Below, one piece after another: positions 27,661-36,074 of a stretch of 64,000 nucleotides of DNA. Both the position numbers and the translations under genes were made by a program. The DNA lies in contig JACPYL010000010.1 in NCBI GenBank assembly GCA_016196065.1, positions 620,001 to 684,000 on the forward strand, in the 5' to 3' direction. The notes under the pieces are model-generated. The model did not search any database and was not told the origin of the DNA. It was given only the letters and a program-made list of their open reading frames with translations. Origin of the DNA: Acidobacteriota bacterium (GTDB taxonomy: Bacteria > Acidobacteriota > Terriglobia > Terriglobales > Acidobacteriaceae). How positions within the stretch are numbered: position 1 is the stretch's first letter; every line of letters begins with the position of its first letter.

Positions 27661-28350
27661 TTAATCCTTACGGCTGACACGAACTTTCGGCGGATGAGTG
27701 GCGTCCGGAAATGTGAAGGTGACGAGCGCGCCGTCGCGAACATTGCTGACCAGAGCGGGGCGGAAGCATGCGATACAAGTCCCGCCCGCATGGCGGACGC
27801 TGGGATAGACCACGCCTGACGAACCGCGCTCCAGTAGCTGGCGGCCGAGGCGCTGGGACGCACGATAGTTGTTGGGTTGCAGGTACTTCTTGCTGGCCGG
27901 ATCATTGCGCAAATCGTGGAAGTCGCCGCGAAAGTCCGCGAGATATTCACGATAGGAAACCGCCTCTTCTTCCTGCCAGTTGATCTCGCGTAGTCCCGTG
28001 GCATAGTGAAACGCAACTTCGGTTTGCGCGGTCTTCAGCGAAAATCCGGCATACCAGACGCCGCGATCCGGGCCGCTGAACCGGCTGCCGTGGGGCTGCG
28101 CGTGCGTGAACGAAGCATTCACGATATGAAAGTGCGGCACGCCGAAAACGAGTTCATGGACGGAGATTCCAGGAAGACGACCCGCCTCGCCGGCGAGCCG
28201 GTCATTGGTGGCGTCATCGAGTTGATACAGATGGGACATCTGCGCGGGGGGAAGTCCCAGGCGCGACAACACGCTCTCGCCCTCGAAGAAGCGGTTTGGG
28301 ATCAGGCGGCGCGTGTCGCCTTGTTCGAGAAGGGTCTTCTTCGGGGGCAT
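27661..28350 (-). CDS. RES-domain toxin of a RES/Xre toxin-antitoxin pair
   Basis: A 229-residue RES-domain protein. Known members break down NAD+ and halt growth. The domain features are the conserved Arg in GSRFSGPDRGVWYAG, the Glu in TAQTEVAFH and the Ser in SSGVVYPSVRHAGG, so the catalytic set seems intact. The N-terminal ~85 residues precede the core and are longer than in short RES proteins. The ATG at 28350 has only a weak ribosome site, and a stem-loop of the CACAGAG-like repeat family lies just ahead. The Xre/MbcA-type gene is upstream with a 92-base gap. It fits the RES/Xre order with the antitoxin first. Confidence 0.9.
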   Translation of the reverse strand: MPPKKTLLEQGDTRRLIPNRFFEGESVLSRLGLPPAQMSHLYQLDDATNDRLAGEAGRLPGISVHELVFGVPHFHIVNASFTHAQPHGSRFSGPDRGVWYAGFSLKTAQTEVAFHYATGLREINWQEEEAVSYREYLADFRGDFHDLRNDPASKKYLQPNNYRASQRLGRQLLERGSSGVVYPSVRHAGGTCIACFRPALVSNVRDGALVTFTFPDATHPPKVRVSRKD

Positions 28351-28360
28351 GAAAGTCTTT

Positions 28361-28435
28361 TACCGCCGAGACGCTGAGTACGCCGAGAAATGCTTTTTTT
28401 TCTGTCTCCGCAGAGTCGGCTTCTCGGCGGTGAAA
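28361..28435 (-). repeat. Stem-loop repeat between antitoxin and toxin genes
   Basis: TACCGCCGAG near 28361-28370 and CTCGGCGGT near 28423-28432 are complementary; the interior holds more of the CGCCGAGAAA repeat and a run of eight T residues on the plus strand. It occupies almost the whole gap between the two genes and ends ten bases before the toxin ATG. Confidence 0.7.
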
Positions 28436-28442
28436 TGGTCGA

Positions 28443-28895
28443 TTACAGTCCGCCGCGGCGTGCGTCCAGAAGCTGGCGTACCCGAATCATGGAGGGCAGA
28501 CCGCCCTTGCGCATGTATGCCAGCGGAGATTCCCCGGCAAAAATCGGATTCGCATTTGGCAATTGCACCCAGGCGTCAGCGAGTTTTGGGCTATAGAGAA
28601 TGTTGAGTGCCTTGAATATTCCGATCAGCAGGGAAATGCGCGTTAGCTTGTCTTGATCGAGCGTCTTCGAAACACTGCGCTTGAGTTGATAGAAAGAGCC
28701 GTTGGAGATGCCCCCCAGTAGATTTCGCGCATCTTCGTCCCGTATTTTCCAGTGCTCGCTGAGGCTGAAGAAGGCGCGGTTGGCGGCCGGGCTCAGTTTT
28801 TCCTGCACCGCTTTGCTGGAAAGATCGAGCGGTCGGTCAATGGCCACGCCGGGAATGTGGACGCCCGCGGTGCCAAATGTTGACTCTCCAAACAT
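28443..28895 (-). CDS. Xre/MbcA/ParS-type antitoxin
   Basis: A 150-residue protein with an Xre-like middle segment (RAFFSLSEHWKIRDEDARNL, followed by GGISNGSFYQLKRS as the recognition helix) and a C-terminal DUF2384 toxin-binding region (LIGIFKALNIL, WVQLPNANPIFAGESPLAYM). It should bind and neutralise the RES toxin and repress its own promoter. The start is the ATG at 28895, six bases behind a clear -10 box; a frame extending to 28958 would run through the promoter. The leaderless arrangement is read from sequence only. Confidence 0.88.
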   Translation of the reverse strand: MFGESTFGTAGVHIPGVAIDRPLDLSSKAVQEKLSPAANRAFFSLSEHWKIRDEDARNLLGGISNGSFYQLKRSVSKTLDQDKLTRISLLIGIFKALNILYSPKLADAWVQLPNANPIFAGESPLAYMRKGGLPSMIRVRQLLDARRGGL

Positions 28896-28931
28896 GGACT
28901 TAATATAGTACAAAAATGGAGAGACGTCAAC
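28879..28931 (-). promoter_or_regulatory. RES/Xre promoter flanked by an inverted repeat
   Basis: On the minus strand TTGACG (28925-28930) and TATATT (28902-28907) are separated by exactly 17 bases, near-consensus for the housekeeping sigma factor. The -10 box is six bases before the antitoxin ATG. GTTGACGTCTCTCC (28918-28931) and GGAGAGTCAAC (28879-28889) are inverted copies with a 3-base insertion, centred on the -10 box. This is a good candidate for the antitoxin operator. Confidence 0.75.
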
Positions 28932-28964
28932 TGCGGCAGTGATTGGCACAATCTGCAAAAGGCT

Positions 28965-29013
28965 TTACCACGAAGGGCACTAAGGGATTCACGAAGGTTC
29001 ACCAAGGGAACCT
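28965..29013. repeat. CACGAAGGGCAC-type repeat arm
   Basis: TTACCACGAAGGGCACTAAG and the following ACGAAGGTTCACCAAGGGAA belong to the CACAGAG-like repeat family, here without a clear opposing arm. It lies between the RES/Xre module and the Sel1 gene. Confidence 0.55.
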
Positions 29014-29039
29014 TGCAAATAGTCAGCTTTTGGCACGTT

Positions 29040-29837
29040 TCAGTGGCAGAAGCGTTGCAACTTCACTGGGGGTGGGCTGGGCCACTCGTCGAGTTCGCCG
29101 TCCCAACCTGTGCAGCCATGGGCATTGGCGGTGCGGGTGACGGACTGTTCCAGTTCACGCGCTTTACTCTTGGCTTCCGCGATCTGAGACTGGCTGAGCG
29201 CTCCTCCGCTCTCCAGTTCATTGAGTTGGGAACGGGCTCCGCTGTATCCGGCATCCAGGGCAATCACGGACCAGACGTAGGCGTTAAATCGGTCGAGCGG
29301 AATTCCGCGACCTTCTTTCAAGGCTTTTGCATAGTGGTACTGCGCGGCGGGGATCCCCTGATCGGCGGCGATTTTGAAGAGTGCGGGCGCTTTGTTGTAG
29401 CTACTCTCGTCGAGGATGCGTGCCAGGTAGTAGGCTGCGAATGGATTTCCCTGATCGGCCGCGGGCTGGAGCCATTTTCGCGCGACGCTGAAATCCTGTG
29501 GTGTACCGCCGCCCAACGTATAGCGCCGTCCGATCATCCAGCTGGCGAGCATGTCACCTTGTTCGGCAGCTTTCTTATACCAATCGATCGCTTCGGTCTG
29601 GCTGCCGGTGACAGAGGTGCCGGTTTCGAGCAGGTATCCGAGCGCGACCTGCGACGGAGCGTAGCCCAGCTCGGCGGATCGGCGGAAGTTTTCGACGGCG
29701 TCGCGGTCGCTGCGGGATGGTCCGGCGCCAGAGAGGGCGTCCATGCCGCGCTCGTAAAGCGCCTCAGGAGACGGACTCTGTGCGAAACTGATGGCGGCGA
29801 GCAGGACAACGGCAACGGGCGAGATCGTTCGACGCAT
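29040..29837 (-). CDS. Secreted Sel1-repeat protein
   Basis: A 265-residue exported protein with a signal peptide (MRRTISPVAVVLLAAISFAQ region) and about five Sel1-like repeats, e.g. DAVENFRRSAELGYAPSQV, EAIDWYKKAAEQGDMLASWM, VARKWLQPAADQGNPFAAYY and APALFKIAADQGIPAAQYHY. Sel1 proteins are scaffold proteins for protein complexes. The C-terminal ~40 residues are Pro/Trp rich and unlike the repeats. The ATG at 29837 begins the signal peptide. No partner gene is evident. Confidence 0.9.
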   Translation of the reverse strand: MRRTISPVAVVLLAAISFAQSPSPEALYERGMDALSGAGPSRSDRDAVENFRRSAELGYAPSQVALGYLLETGTSVTGSQTEAIDWYKKAAEQGDMLASWMIGRRYTLGGGTPQDFSVARKWLQPAADQGNPFAAYYLARILDESSYNKAPALFKIAADQGIPAAQYHYAKALKEGRGIPLDRFNAYVWSVIALDAGYSGARSQLNELESGGALSQSQIAEAKSKARELEQSVTRTANAHGCTGWDGELDEWPSPPPVKLQRFCH

Positions 29838-30011
29838 GGCGGATACTCCACCGCAAGTATAGGAAAGTAAGAACGAGAAAGTCAGTTACGAAGGTGTTTA
29901 GGAGACCGGGCTACTAGTTACACGAGCGAGTAATGAGTTAGAACGCGATTGCGCCCGTCGGCCGGCATTCTGAGCTGGGTTCGATGGCGAATTCGGATCG
30001 GAGAGTCAATC

Positions 30012-30617
30012 ATGACGGAAGGCAGTGTGGACGCAATCGCGAAATTCGTATTCTACGGGGTGATGGTCTGCTGGTGCCTGTTTGCGGTGACGTTTGTTTT
30101 GCGGATACGACCTGGGAAGAGCCGGGAGACTCGTCGCGACTGGAATGCGATGGTGGGAATGTTGATCCAGGGAATCGGCTATGCGATTGTCTGGTTCTAT
30201 CCACTGCGGCGCATGCCGCTCGGGCCACTGGTGCCGATGCCGCGAGGGCTTGAAGTGGCGTTGGCTGCGCTGACTCTCGCGATTGCGGTGGCGTCCGTCT
30301 GGATGGTGAATGCCGCAGTGCGTGTGCTCGGAAAGCAGTGGGCTGTCGCTGCGCGTCTGGTAGAAGGGCACAAGTTGATCACCGAAGGACCTTATCGCCT
30401 GGTACGGAACCCGATCTATACGGGAATGTTTGGAATGATGGTCGCGACGGGACTCGCGGTTACGCAATGGTGGGCATTGTTAGTCGCCATTGTCGTGTTC
30501 CTGGCAGGGACATACATCCGGGTGCGGATCGAGGAGCGCTTGTTGCGCGGACAATTCGGGAGTGCGTTCGACGACTACACGAAGCAAGTGCCCGCGGTGA
30601 TCCCGGGAATCTGGTAG
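30012..30617 (+). CDS. Isoprenylcysteine-carboxyl-methyltransferase-like membrane protein
   Basis: A 201-residue integral membrane protein with about five hydrophobic segments. The C-terminal part has the family signature: LITEGPYRLVRNPIYTGMFG (about residues 120-140), then the acidic IRVRIEERLLRGQFGSAFDDY motif, which in ICMT and phospholipid N-methyltransferases binds SAM. The methyl acceptor in bacteria is usually unknown. The ATG at 30012 has GGAGAG six bases upstream; frames starting earlier are unsupported. It ends five bases from the convergent aminotransferase gene. Confidence 0.87.
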   Translation: MTEGSVDAIAKFVFYGVMVCWCLFAVTFVLRIRPGKSRETRRDWNAMVGMLIQGIGYAIVWFYPLRRMPLGPLVPMPRGLEVALAALTLAIAVASVWMVNAAVRVLGKQWAVAARLVEGHKLITEGPYRLVRNPIYTGMFGMMVATGLAVTQWWALLVAIVVFLAGTYIRVRIEERLLRGQFGSAFDDYTKQVPAVIPGIW

Positions 30618-30622
30618 ACAGG

Positions 30623-31831
30623 TTATGCGTAGCGTTCGCGCATGAAGTCAGCAATCGCTCCGTATGCCTTGGAGAGTATCTGCTCGTCTGGCAGGTACAC
30701 GATCCGGAAGTGTTGCGTTCCGGGACGCTGCCCGAAGCCTGATCCATGGACGACCATGACGTGTTTCTGGCGAATCAGTTCAGTGACGAAGATGTCATCG
30801 CCTTCCGGAATATCGATCGACGGGTAGGCATAGAACGCGCCGCGCGGAGAGACGCAACTGACGCGCGGAGTTTCGCTGCACCACTTCATCGTCAGATCGC
30901 GACGGGAACGAAGTTTGCGTTTCACTTCGGGCAGATGGTCCTGCGGGCCTTCGAGTGCAGGCTTGATCGCGTACTGTTCGGGATGATTCGCGCACAAACG
31001 CGAGCGCAGTAATTTGTTGACGCCTTCGAGATACGGGCCGATGGCCGCTGCATCCCCGCTGGCAATGCCCCATCCGATGCGCCATCCGGGGGCGAGATAG
31101 TTTTTCGATAGTCCACCAAAGGTGATGACCGGAACGTCGGGCGCAACTGCGGCCACGGCAACGTGAGGATCGTCGTCCATGATGAGCTTGTCGTAGATTT
31201 CGTCGGCGAAGATGATCAGGTTGTGCTGGCGCGCGAGTTCAGCTATCTGCTCAAGCATCTTTCTGGTGCAGACCGAGCCGGTGGGATTATTCGGATTGAT
31301 GAGAACGATCCCGCGCGTGCGGGGCGTGATCTTCTTCTTGATATCTTCGAGATCCGGTTGCCATCCATCGTCTTCGTTGAGGTAGTAGGCATTCAGTTCG
31401 ACACCGAGCTTGGCCAGAACCGCTGAGTAGAGCGGATAGTCGGGGCAGGGCGTCAGCAGGTTGTCGCCGGGATTGAGTAGCGCGGCCAGGCAGATGTCGA
31501 CGGTTTCGCTGACCCCGGAAGTCACGAAGATGTCTTGAATCGTAGTGATCCCCTTACGTGAGGCTTCACCGCGAATCGCGTCGGTCGCCTCCTTCACGCC
31601 CGACGAAGGAGCGTATCCGTTCTTACCGTCGCGCATCGCCTTGTAGACCGCCTCGATGAGATGAGTCGGTGTCTGGAAGTCGAACGTGATGGGGTCGCCG
31701 ATGTTGAGAGGAAGAATCTTGTGGCCCTGTTTGGCCACTTCGTCGGCGATGCAGGCGAGATCGCGGATCGCATAGCGGACATGCCGCAGGCGGTCGGCGG
31801 AACAGATTTCGTGGGTCTGAGTTACGGACAT
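30623..31831 (-). CDS. Class I/II pyridoxal-phosphate aminotransferase (AlaA-like)
   Basis: A 402-residue fold-type I aminotransferase. Visible are LNIGDPITFDF, SSGVKEATDAI, the PLP Asp/Tyr block (LINPNNPTGSVC, FADEIYDKL) and the Schiff-base Lys in GGLSKNYLAPGWRIGW. The C-terminal Arg for the substrate carboxylate is in HFRIVYLPDEQ. Similarity to alanine-forming AlaA/AlaC enzymes is an impression, so the substrate should be left open. The ATG at 31831 is chosen; an upstream frame adds 19 residues without support. It is monocistronic by context. Confidence 0.9.
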   Translation of the reverse strand: MSVTQTHEICSADRLRHVRYAIRDLACIADEVAKQGHKILPLNIGDPITFDFQTPTHLIEAVYKAMRDGKNGYAPSSGVKEATDAIRGEASRKGITTIQDIFVTSGVSETVDICLAALLNPGDNLLTPCPDYPLYSAVLAKLGVELNAYYLNEDDGWQPDLEDIKKKITPRTRGIVLINPNNPTGSVCTRKMLEQIAELARQHNLIIFADEIYDKLIMDDDPHVAVAAVAPDVPVITFGGLSKNYLAPGWRIGWGIASGDAAAIGPYLEGVNKLLRSRLCANHPEQYAIKPALEGPQDHLPEVKRKLRSRRDLTMKWCSETPRVSCVSPRGAFYAYPSIDIPEGDDIFVTELIRQKHVMVVHGSGFGQRPGTQHFRIVYLPDEQILSKAYGAIADFMRERYA

Positions 31832-31898
31832 GCGAGGCGCTCCGTTTCGCTCAAATTGTACAGGAGTTCGAGGGCCGAACGGCGCCATTCAGCGGCGG

Positions 31899-32267
31899 TT
31901 AGCGAGAGTTGGGAGAGTCGGGATTGAAGCGAAACTGCAGTTCGTCCGTGGTCTCAGTGGCGGCCGGAGCGTACTTCCATTTCATGACGGCCTTGACAGC
32001 GCTTTCGGAAAAAACAGCGTTACCGCCAATCAATTCTATCTTCGTTACATTTCCGGCCGGAGAAACGGTGACATTCATCCGCACCATCCCCCCGATATGA
32101 GCGTTCCGCATGGGGAGAGGGTAGTCAGGCTTGATGTTGACCAGAAGGCGGCGGGGAGTTTTCGGCGACTTCTGGTCGTTCTGAGCATGAGCGTTTGGAA
32201 TCAGAGAAAAGCTGAGCAGGGCAGCAAGAGCAAGCGAACGGAAAAGCCTGACGAATACTTGAGACAC
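31899..32267 (-). CDS. Stand-alone secreted TonB C-terminal-domain protein
   Basis: A 122-residue protein: a signal peptide of ~28 residues ending PNAHAQ, a short linker, then one TonB-C domain (DYPLPMRNAHIGGMVRMNVT, ... VFSESAVKAVMKWKYAPA). Canonical TonB has an uncleaved membrane anchor and a Pro-rich spacer; here the leader looks cleavable and the spacer is absent, so energy transduction is doubtful. No exbB or exbD is nearby. The start is a GTG at 32267 with GGAG six bases upstream. It lies 67 bases from the aminotransferase start, on the same strand and upstream of it. Confidence 0.85.
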   Translation of the reverse strand: MSQVFVRLFRSLALAALLSFSLIPNAHAQNDQKSPKTPRRLLVNIKPDYPLPMRNAHIGGMVRMNVTVSPAGNVTKIELIGGNAVFSESAVKAVMKWKYAPAATETTDELQFRFNPDSPNSR

Positions 32268-32372
32268 CGTATCTCCGCGATCACGTACTAAGGAATACGG
32301 TAGTTCTACCGGGAGAGGGTCAGCAAGATTACAGCTGTCATTAAATGTGGCTCATGTTGCTAAAGTTTTCTC

Positions 32373-32414
32373 AAAAAAGAAATCAGCCGCTGGAATCGAA
32401 GTCCGAGCGGCTGA
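32373..32414 (-). terminator. Terminator of the aldehyde dehydrogenase gene
   Basis: TCAGCCGCT (32383-32391) and AGCGGCTGA (32406-32414) form a 9-bp stem. On the minus strand it is followed by TTTCTTTTTTGA (to 32373). It lies 38 bases past the stop codon. Confidence 0.85.
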
Positions 32415-32451
32415 ATCATGGTGCTGAGTCGTGCTGAAGATCGATCGCGGA

Positions 32452-33990
32452 CTACTCCGGCCGATCAATCTGCGCCTTTTGCAAAGTGTCGGAGTAGTCG
32501 ACGTAGACGGCCTTCCACTCGGTGTAGAAGTCGATTGCGCCGATGCCGCCTTCGCGATGGCCGTTGCCAGTGGCTTTGACGCCGCCGAAGGGCAGATGAA
32601 CTTCAGCACCGATGGTAGGAGCGTTGATGTAAGTGATGCCCGCGTCCAGATCGCGAATCGCGCTGAATGCCTGGTTCACATTCTTCGTATAGAGGGCGGA
32701 CGAAAGTCCATATTCAATGTTGTTGGCGATTTCGATGGCGTCGGCGAGATCGTCGCAGGGAATGATCGCGACCACCGGACCAAAGACTTCCTCCTGCGCG
32801 ATGCGCATCTTGGGATCGACATCGATGAATACCGTGGGCTCGAGGAACCATCCGTACTGGTAGTCGCCTTTGTCGAGACGATTGCCGCCGCACATCAACT
32901 TCGCGCCTTCCGCCTTCGCGATCTCGATGTACTTCAGATCGGTCTTCATCTGATTCTCGTTGACGGCCGGACCCATCTCCACCGTTTCATCGAGACCGTT
33001 GCCGATCTTCAGTTTCTTGGCGCGGGCAACGAAGCGGTCGACGAATTCGCGATACACACCTTTCTGCACGATGATGCGACTGGTGGCGGTGCAGCGCTGT
33101 CCGGTGGTGCCGAACGCACCCCAGAGGCCGCCTTCAATGGCGAGGTCGAGGTTGGCGTCGTCGAGGACGATCATCGGATTCTTGCCGCCGAGTTCGAGCG
33201 AGCAGTGCTTGAAACTCTGCGCAGCGGTTGCTCCCACAATCTTGCCGACGGCCGAAGATCCGGTCAGCGAGATGGCACGAACTACGGGATGCTCGGTGAG
33301 GGGCGTGCCGACTTCATTGCCGTATCCGGAAACGATGTTGATAACGCCTTTCGGAACGCCCGCATCAGTCAGGGCCTGGACCAGGTTGAAAGTGGAGAGT
33401 GGAGTGTCCTGCGCAGGCTTGATCACGCAGGTGTTGCCGCAGACGATCGCAGGCAACAGCTTCCAGGACGGGATGGCCATTGGAAAATTCCACGGCGTGA
33501 TCATGCCGCAGACGCCGATCGGCTGCCGGACAGCCATGGCGAACTTGTTGGGCAACTCCGATGGCACGGTCGGACCGAACATGCGGCGGCCTTCGCCCGC
33601 GTTGTAATAGGCGGCGTCGATGGCTTCCTGCACGTCTCCGCGGGTCTCTTTGAGAACCTTGCCCATTTCGCGGGTCATTTCGCGGGAATAGTCTTCCTTA
33701 CGTTCGATGAGGATTTCAGCGGCGCGAAAGACCATTTCCGCGCGGCGCGGAGCAGGCACCAGACGCCATTTTGCGAACGCGCGCTTGGCCGCGTCCACGG
33801 CGGCATCGACATCGGCTTTATTCGAGCGCTGGAAGATGCCAACAACTTCGCGGTGGTCGGCGGGATTACGGTCTTCGAAAGTCTGGCCGCCCTGGGACTC
33901 AACCCATTCGCCGTCGATGTAGTTCTTGAAAACCCGCGTTTTGGTGGTGCTCCCTAAGATTGCCGGGCCGGTGATGGTATCGGTCGCCAT
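32452..33990 (-). CDS. NAD(P)-dependent aldehyde dehydrogenase
   Basis: A 512-residue enzyme of the ALDH superfamily that oxidises an aldehyde to an acid. The catalytic Cys is in [14 protein letters not shown] and the general-base Glu in LELGGKNPM. The Rossmann motif is [10 protein letters not shown], the Asn block is [11 protein letters not shown], and the C-terminal block [11 protein letters not shown] is typical. The end [16 protein letters not shown] resembles semialdehyde-type enzymes, but I cannot assign a substrate. AGGAGG is placed well before the ATG at 33990. A strong terminator follows. Confidence 0.93.
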   Translation of the reverse strand: MATDTITGPAILGSTTKTRVFKNYIDGEWVESQGGQTFEDRNPADHREVVGIFQRSNKADVDAAVDAAKRAFAKWRLVPAPRRAEMVFRAAEILIERKEDYSREMTREMGKVLKETRGDVQEAIDAAYYNAGEGRRMFGPTVPSELPNKFAMAVRQPIGVCGMITPWNFPMAIPSWKLLPAIVCGNTCVIKPAQDTPLSTFNLVQALTDAGVPKGVINIVSGYGNEVGTPLTEHPVVRAISLTGSSAVGKIVGATAAQSFKHCSLELGGKNPMIVLDDANLDLAIEGGLWGAFGTTGQRCTATSRIIVQKGVYREFVDRFVARAKKLKIGNGLDETVEMGPAVNENQMKTDLKYIEIAKAEGAKLMCGGNRLDKGDYQYGWFLEPTVFIDVDPKMRIAQEEVFGPVVAIIPCDDLADAIEIANNIEYGLSSALYTKNVNQAFSAIRDLDAGITYINAPTIGAEVHLPFGGVKATGNGHREGGIGAIDFYTEWKAVYVDYSDTLQKAQIDRPE

Positions 33991-34095
33991 AAAGCCTCCT
34001 CGAAAATTGCAGAATGTCTATGCTAACAACCGAGGCAAAGACGGGCAAGGGAGGGCGGCTTCCACGCTTCATGGCTCCGCCCGCAGAGCGCACTC

Positions 34096-34476
34096 TTACT
34101 CCGAGCGCGCGACGAAGATGGGGGCAAGGTGCTGCTTGTTCCGCAACGCCACAACGATCCACAGCACGATCACGAAGGACGCCAGCGGCAGGCCAGTTGG
34201 TGCCATGAAGATGTGGAAGAAGAGGATGTTGAAGATGATTCCCGCCAGAAACACGAGCGCAAGAGGTACGTAGCGGTTTATCAAAAGAAGTATCCCACCC
34301 AGCACTTGCAAGGCGAAGATCGTCATCCAGTACGGCGAGGAAAAGAGCGCGCCAAAGAACTGTGCGGCGGCGCCTGTCGGGGGCGGCAGAGGAATGAAGT
34401 GCAGGAAGCCGTTGAGGCCGAACGCCAGAAAGATCAGGCCCAGCAGCAGACGTGCGATCAGAGATGCTGTTTTCAT
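34096..34476 (-). CDS. DoxX-like membrane protein
   Basis: A 126-residue protein with four hydrophobic helices (about 5-25, 45-68, 73-92 and 98-115). The start TASLIARLLLGLIFLAFGLN and the following HFIPLPP segment are the usual DoxX/SURF4-type entry. Members are poorly understood; some are linked to thiol stress. AAGGAG lies 11 bases before the ATG at 34476, and azoR ends 39 bases upstream on the same strand, so co-transcription is likely. The redox role fits azoR but is inference. Confidence 0.88.
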   Translation of the reverse strand: MKTASLIARLLLGLIFLAFGLNGFLHFIPLPPPTGAAAQFFGALFSSPYWMTIFALQVLGGILLLINRYVPLALVFLAGIIFNILFFHIFMAPTGLPLASFVIVLWIVVALRNKQHLAPIFVARSE

Positions 34477-34515
34477 AATCGATATTTCTCCTTGTTGAAG
34501 TCGCAATCCGAACTC

Positions 34516-35142
34516 TTAACGACTGGCGTGCACGTGGACTTTTTCCAACGAAGGCGCCAGAAAGACTTTGGGGTCCACTTTGCCGGACATGAGCTGGGAC
34601 GTCCCCTCGGCGGAGATGGTGGTCACCTCCGTGATGCCCATGAAGCCGAGTACGGTTTCGAGATAGGGAGCGACAAAGTTGAACGAAGCCATCGCGCTGC
34701 CTTTTCCATACGCTCCCCCGCTGGCAATCAGGAGAGTTGCCTTCTTTCCGGCCAGTAAGCCGGTGGGCCCGTTCGCTGTGTAGGAAAATGTTTTGCCGGC
34801 GCGCATCACCTGGTCGATCCACAACTTGAGGTTTCCGGGCACGCTGAAGTTGTGCATGGGAACGCCGAAAACGTATTCATCGCCTTGTTGCAGATCCGCG
34901 ATCAGGGAATCGGAAAGGGCAAGCGCCTGCTTTTGATCGGCATTATGCGCATTTTCTGGCGTGTGCGCGGCGGAGACCCAAAGACTATCGACTACGGTCA
35001 GATTCAGTTGGCTCAGATCCCGCTCAATCACCTTGCTCCCGGGATGGGTTTCCAACCAGGTTTCCGCGAAACTCTCTGTTAGCTTTCGGGAGATGGAGCG
35101 GTCGCCCATTGGGCTGGAATCAAACTTGATTAACGTTGCCAT
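34516..35142 (-). CDS. azoR: FMN-dependent NADH-azoreductase
   Basis: A 208-residue flavodoxin-fold enzyme. Marks: FDSSPMGDRSISRKLTESF (phosphate loop of FMN), the FGVPMHNFSVPGNLKLWIDQ block that binds FMN, and the ASGGAYGKG segment. AzoR enzymes reduce quinones and azo dyes with NADH and belong to quinone-stress responses. The ATG at 35142 has GAGGCAGAAA just upstream. A TetR-type gene lies divergently 132 bases away, with a palindromic pair between them, so repression by that regulator is likely. Confidence 0.93.
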   Translation of the reverse strand: MATLIKFDSSPMGDRSISRKLTESFAETWLETHPGSKVIERDLSQLNLTVVDSLWVSAAHTPENAHNADQKQALALSDSLIADLQQGDEYVFGVPMHNFSVPGNLKLWIDQVMRAGKTFSYTANGPTGLLAGKKATLLIASGGAYGKGSAMASFNFVAPYLETVLGFMGITEVTTISAEGTSQLMSGKVDPKVFLAPSLEKVHVHASR

Positions 35143-35160
35143 TTTCTGCCTCTTTCTGCC

Positions 35161-35226
35161 TATAAAACATCAGATGACTAGTAAACGACAAACGTTGCAT
35201 AACTATCGTACAACAGATGTACTATA
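35161..35226. promoter_or_regulatory. Inverted repeat between azoR and tetR-type gene
   Basis: TATAAAACATCAGATG (35161-35176) and CAACAGATGTACTATA (35211-35226) are imperfect reverse complements (12 of 16). They lie 34 bases apart in the 132-base divergent region, one close to each start. This fits an operator pair for the TetR-type protein, but the bases bound are not proven. Confidence 0.45.
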
Positions 35227-35274
35227 GGCAACACATGAGGTTCTGATAAGCTTCTAAGTGGTTGAGGGATATAT

Positions 35275-35889
35275 ATGCTTCACAAGGATTGCGAACGCCT
35301 GGACCCAAGGATCCGCAGGACGCGAAACCTCCTGCAGGACGCTTTGCGACGCCTGCTGGAAGAGAAAGAGTTCGACAAGATCTCGGTCCAGGACATTACG
35401 GAGGCGGCAACTCTGAACCGGGCGACTTTTTACGCGCACTACTCCGACAAGTTCGCGCTTCTCGAGGAATTCATCCGGGTCAGCTTTTTGGACATCTTGG
35501 AAGAGAAAAATGTGCAGTTTGACGGCACGTGCCCCTCCGCGTTGCAGGTCATCATTCTGACGGTTTGCGAGTATCTGATTGAGGCGGAGAAGTCACTTTC
35601 GTCCAAACAACATCAATACGAACCGTTTCTTCAGTCGAAGGTCATCGATCAGATCCGCGAAGTTCTGCTGGACGGGTTCCGACAACACCCGATGGAACGC
35701 CGCGTGGCTCCAGAAACAATCGCAGCCACCGTGAGCTGGGCGATCTACGGAGCGGTGAAGCAATGGGTCGACAGCGCCGACCGGTTGCCGCAGGAGGAAT
35801 TTGTCCAACTGGCGGTCGATCTGATTCACCCGATCATGATGGCCGGGGTTGCGTCGGACGCCGAGATTGTTTCCGAGGGTCGCGTGTAG
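35275..35889 (+). CDS. TetR/AcrR-family regulator
   Basis: A 204-residue regulator. The N-terminal HTH (residues ~13-60) includes the FDKISVQDITEAATLNRATF stretch and the FYAHYSDKFALL motif typical of TetR. The C-terminal helical domain for ligand and dimer contacts has no family match I can name. It diverges from azoR and doxX and probably represses them; a quinone or aromatic ligand would fit. The ATG at 35275 has GAGGG six bases upstream. Autorepression is likely from the arrangement. Confidence 0.93.
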   Translation: MLHKDCERLDPRIRRTRNLLQDALRRLLEEKEFDKISVQDITEAATLNRATFYAHYSDKFALLEEFIRVSFLDILEEKNVQFDGTCPSALQVIILTVCEYLIEAEKSLSSKQHQYEPFLQSKVIDQIREVLLDGFRQHPMERRVAPETIAATVSWAIYGAVKQWVDSADRLPQEEFVQLAVDLIHPIMMAGVASDAEIVSEGRV

Positions 35890-36074
35890 AGGGACTCCCG
35901 CGTATGCCTGCCGTCTCCGCTTTTGTCCCCGCTCGCTGCCGGCTCATTTGAGGTCACTTTCGTAACCTCTAAACCCCCTGACCCCTATCTGTTACCAGCA
36001 CTCACGGGGATATGATTGTCATTAGTTGAAGATTAGCCACAATCTCAGAGATTTTACAGAGGTGGGCGAGGCTC

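Noticed and set aside
32431-33957. Long plus-strand open frame (508 codons) across the aldehyde dehydrogenase gene
   Set aside because: It is the mirror of a well-conserved gene; antisense frames of this kind are common in GC-rich DNA. Its translation has no recognisable domain and no ribosome site.
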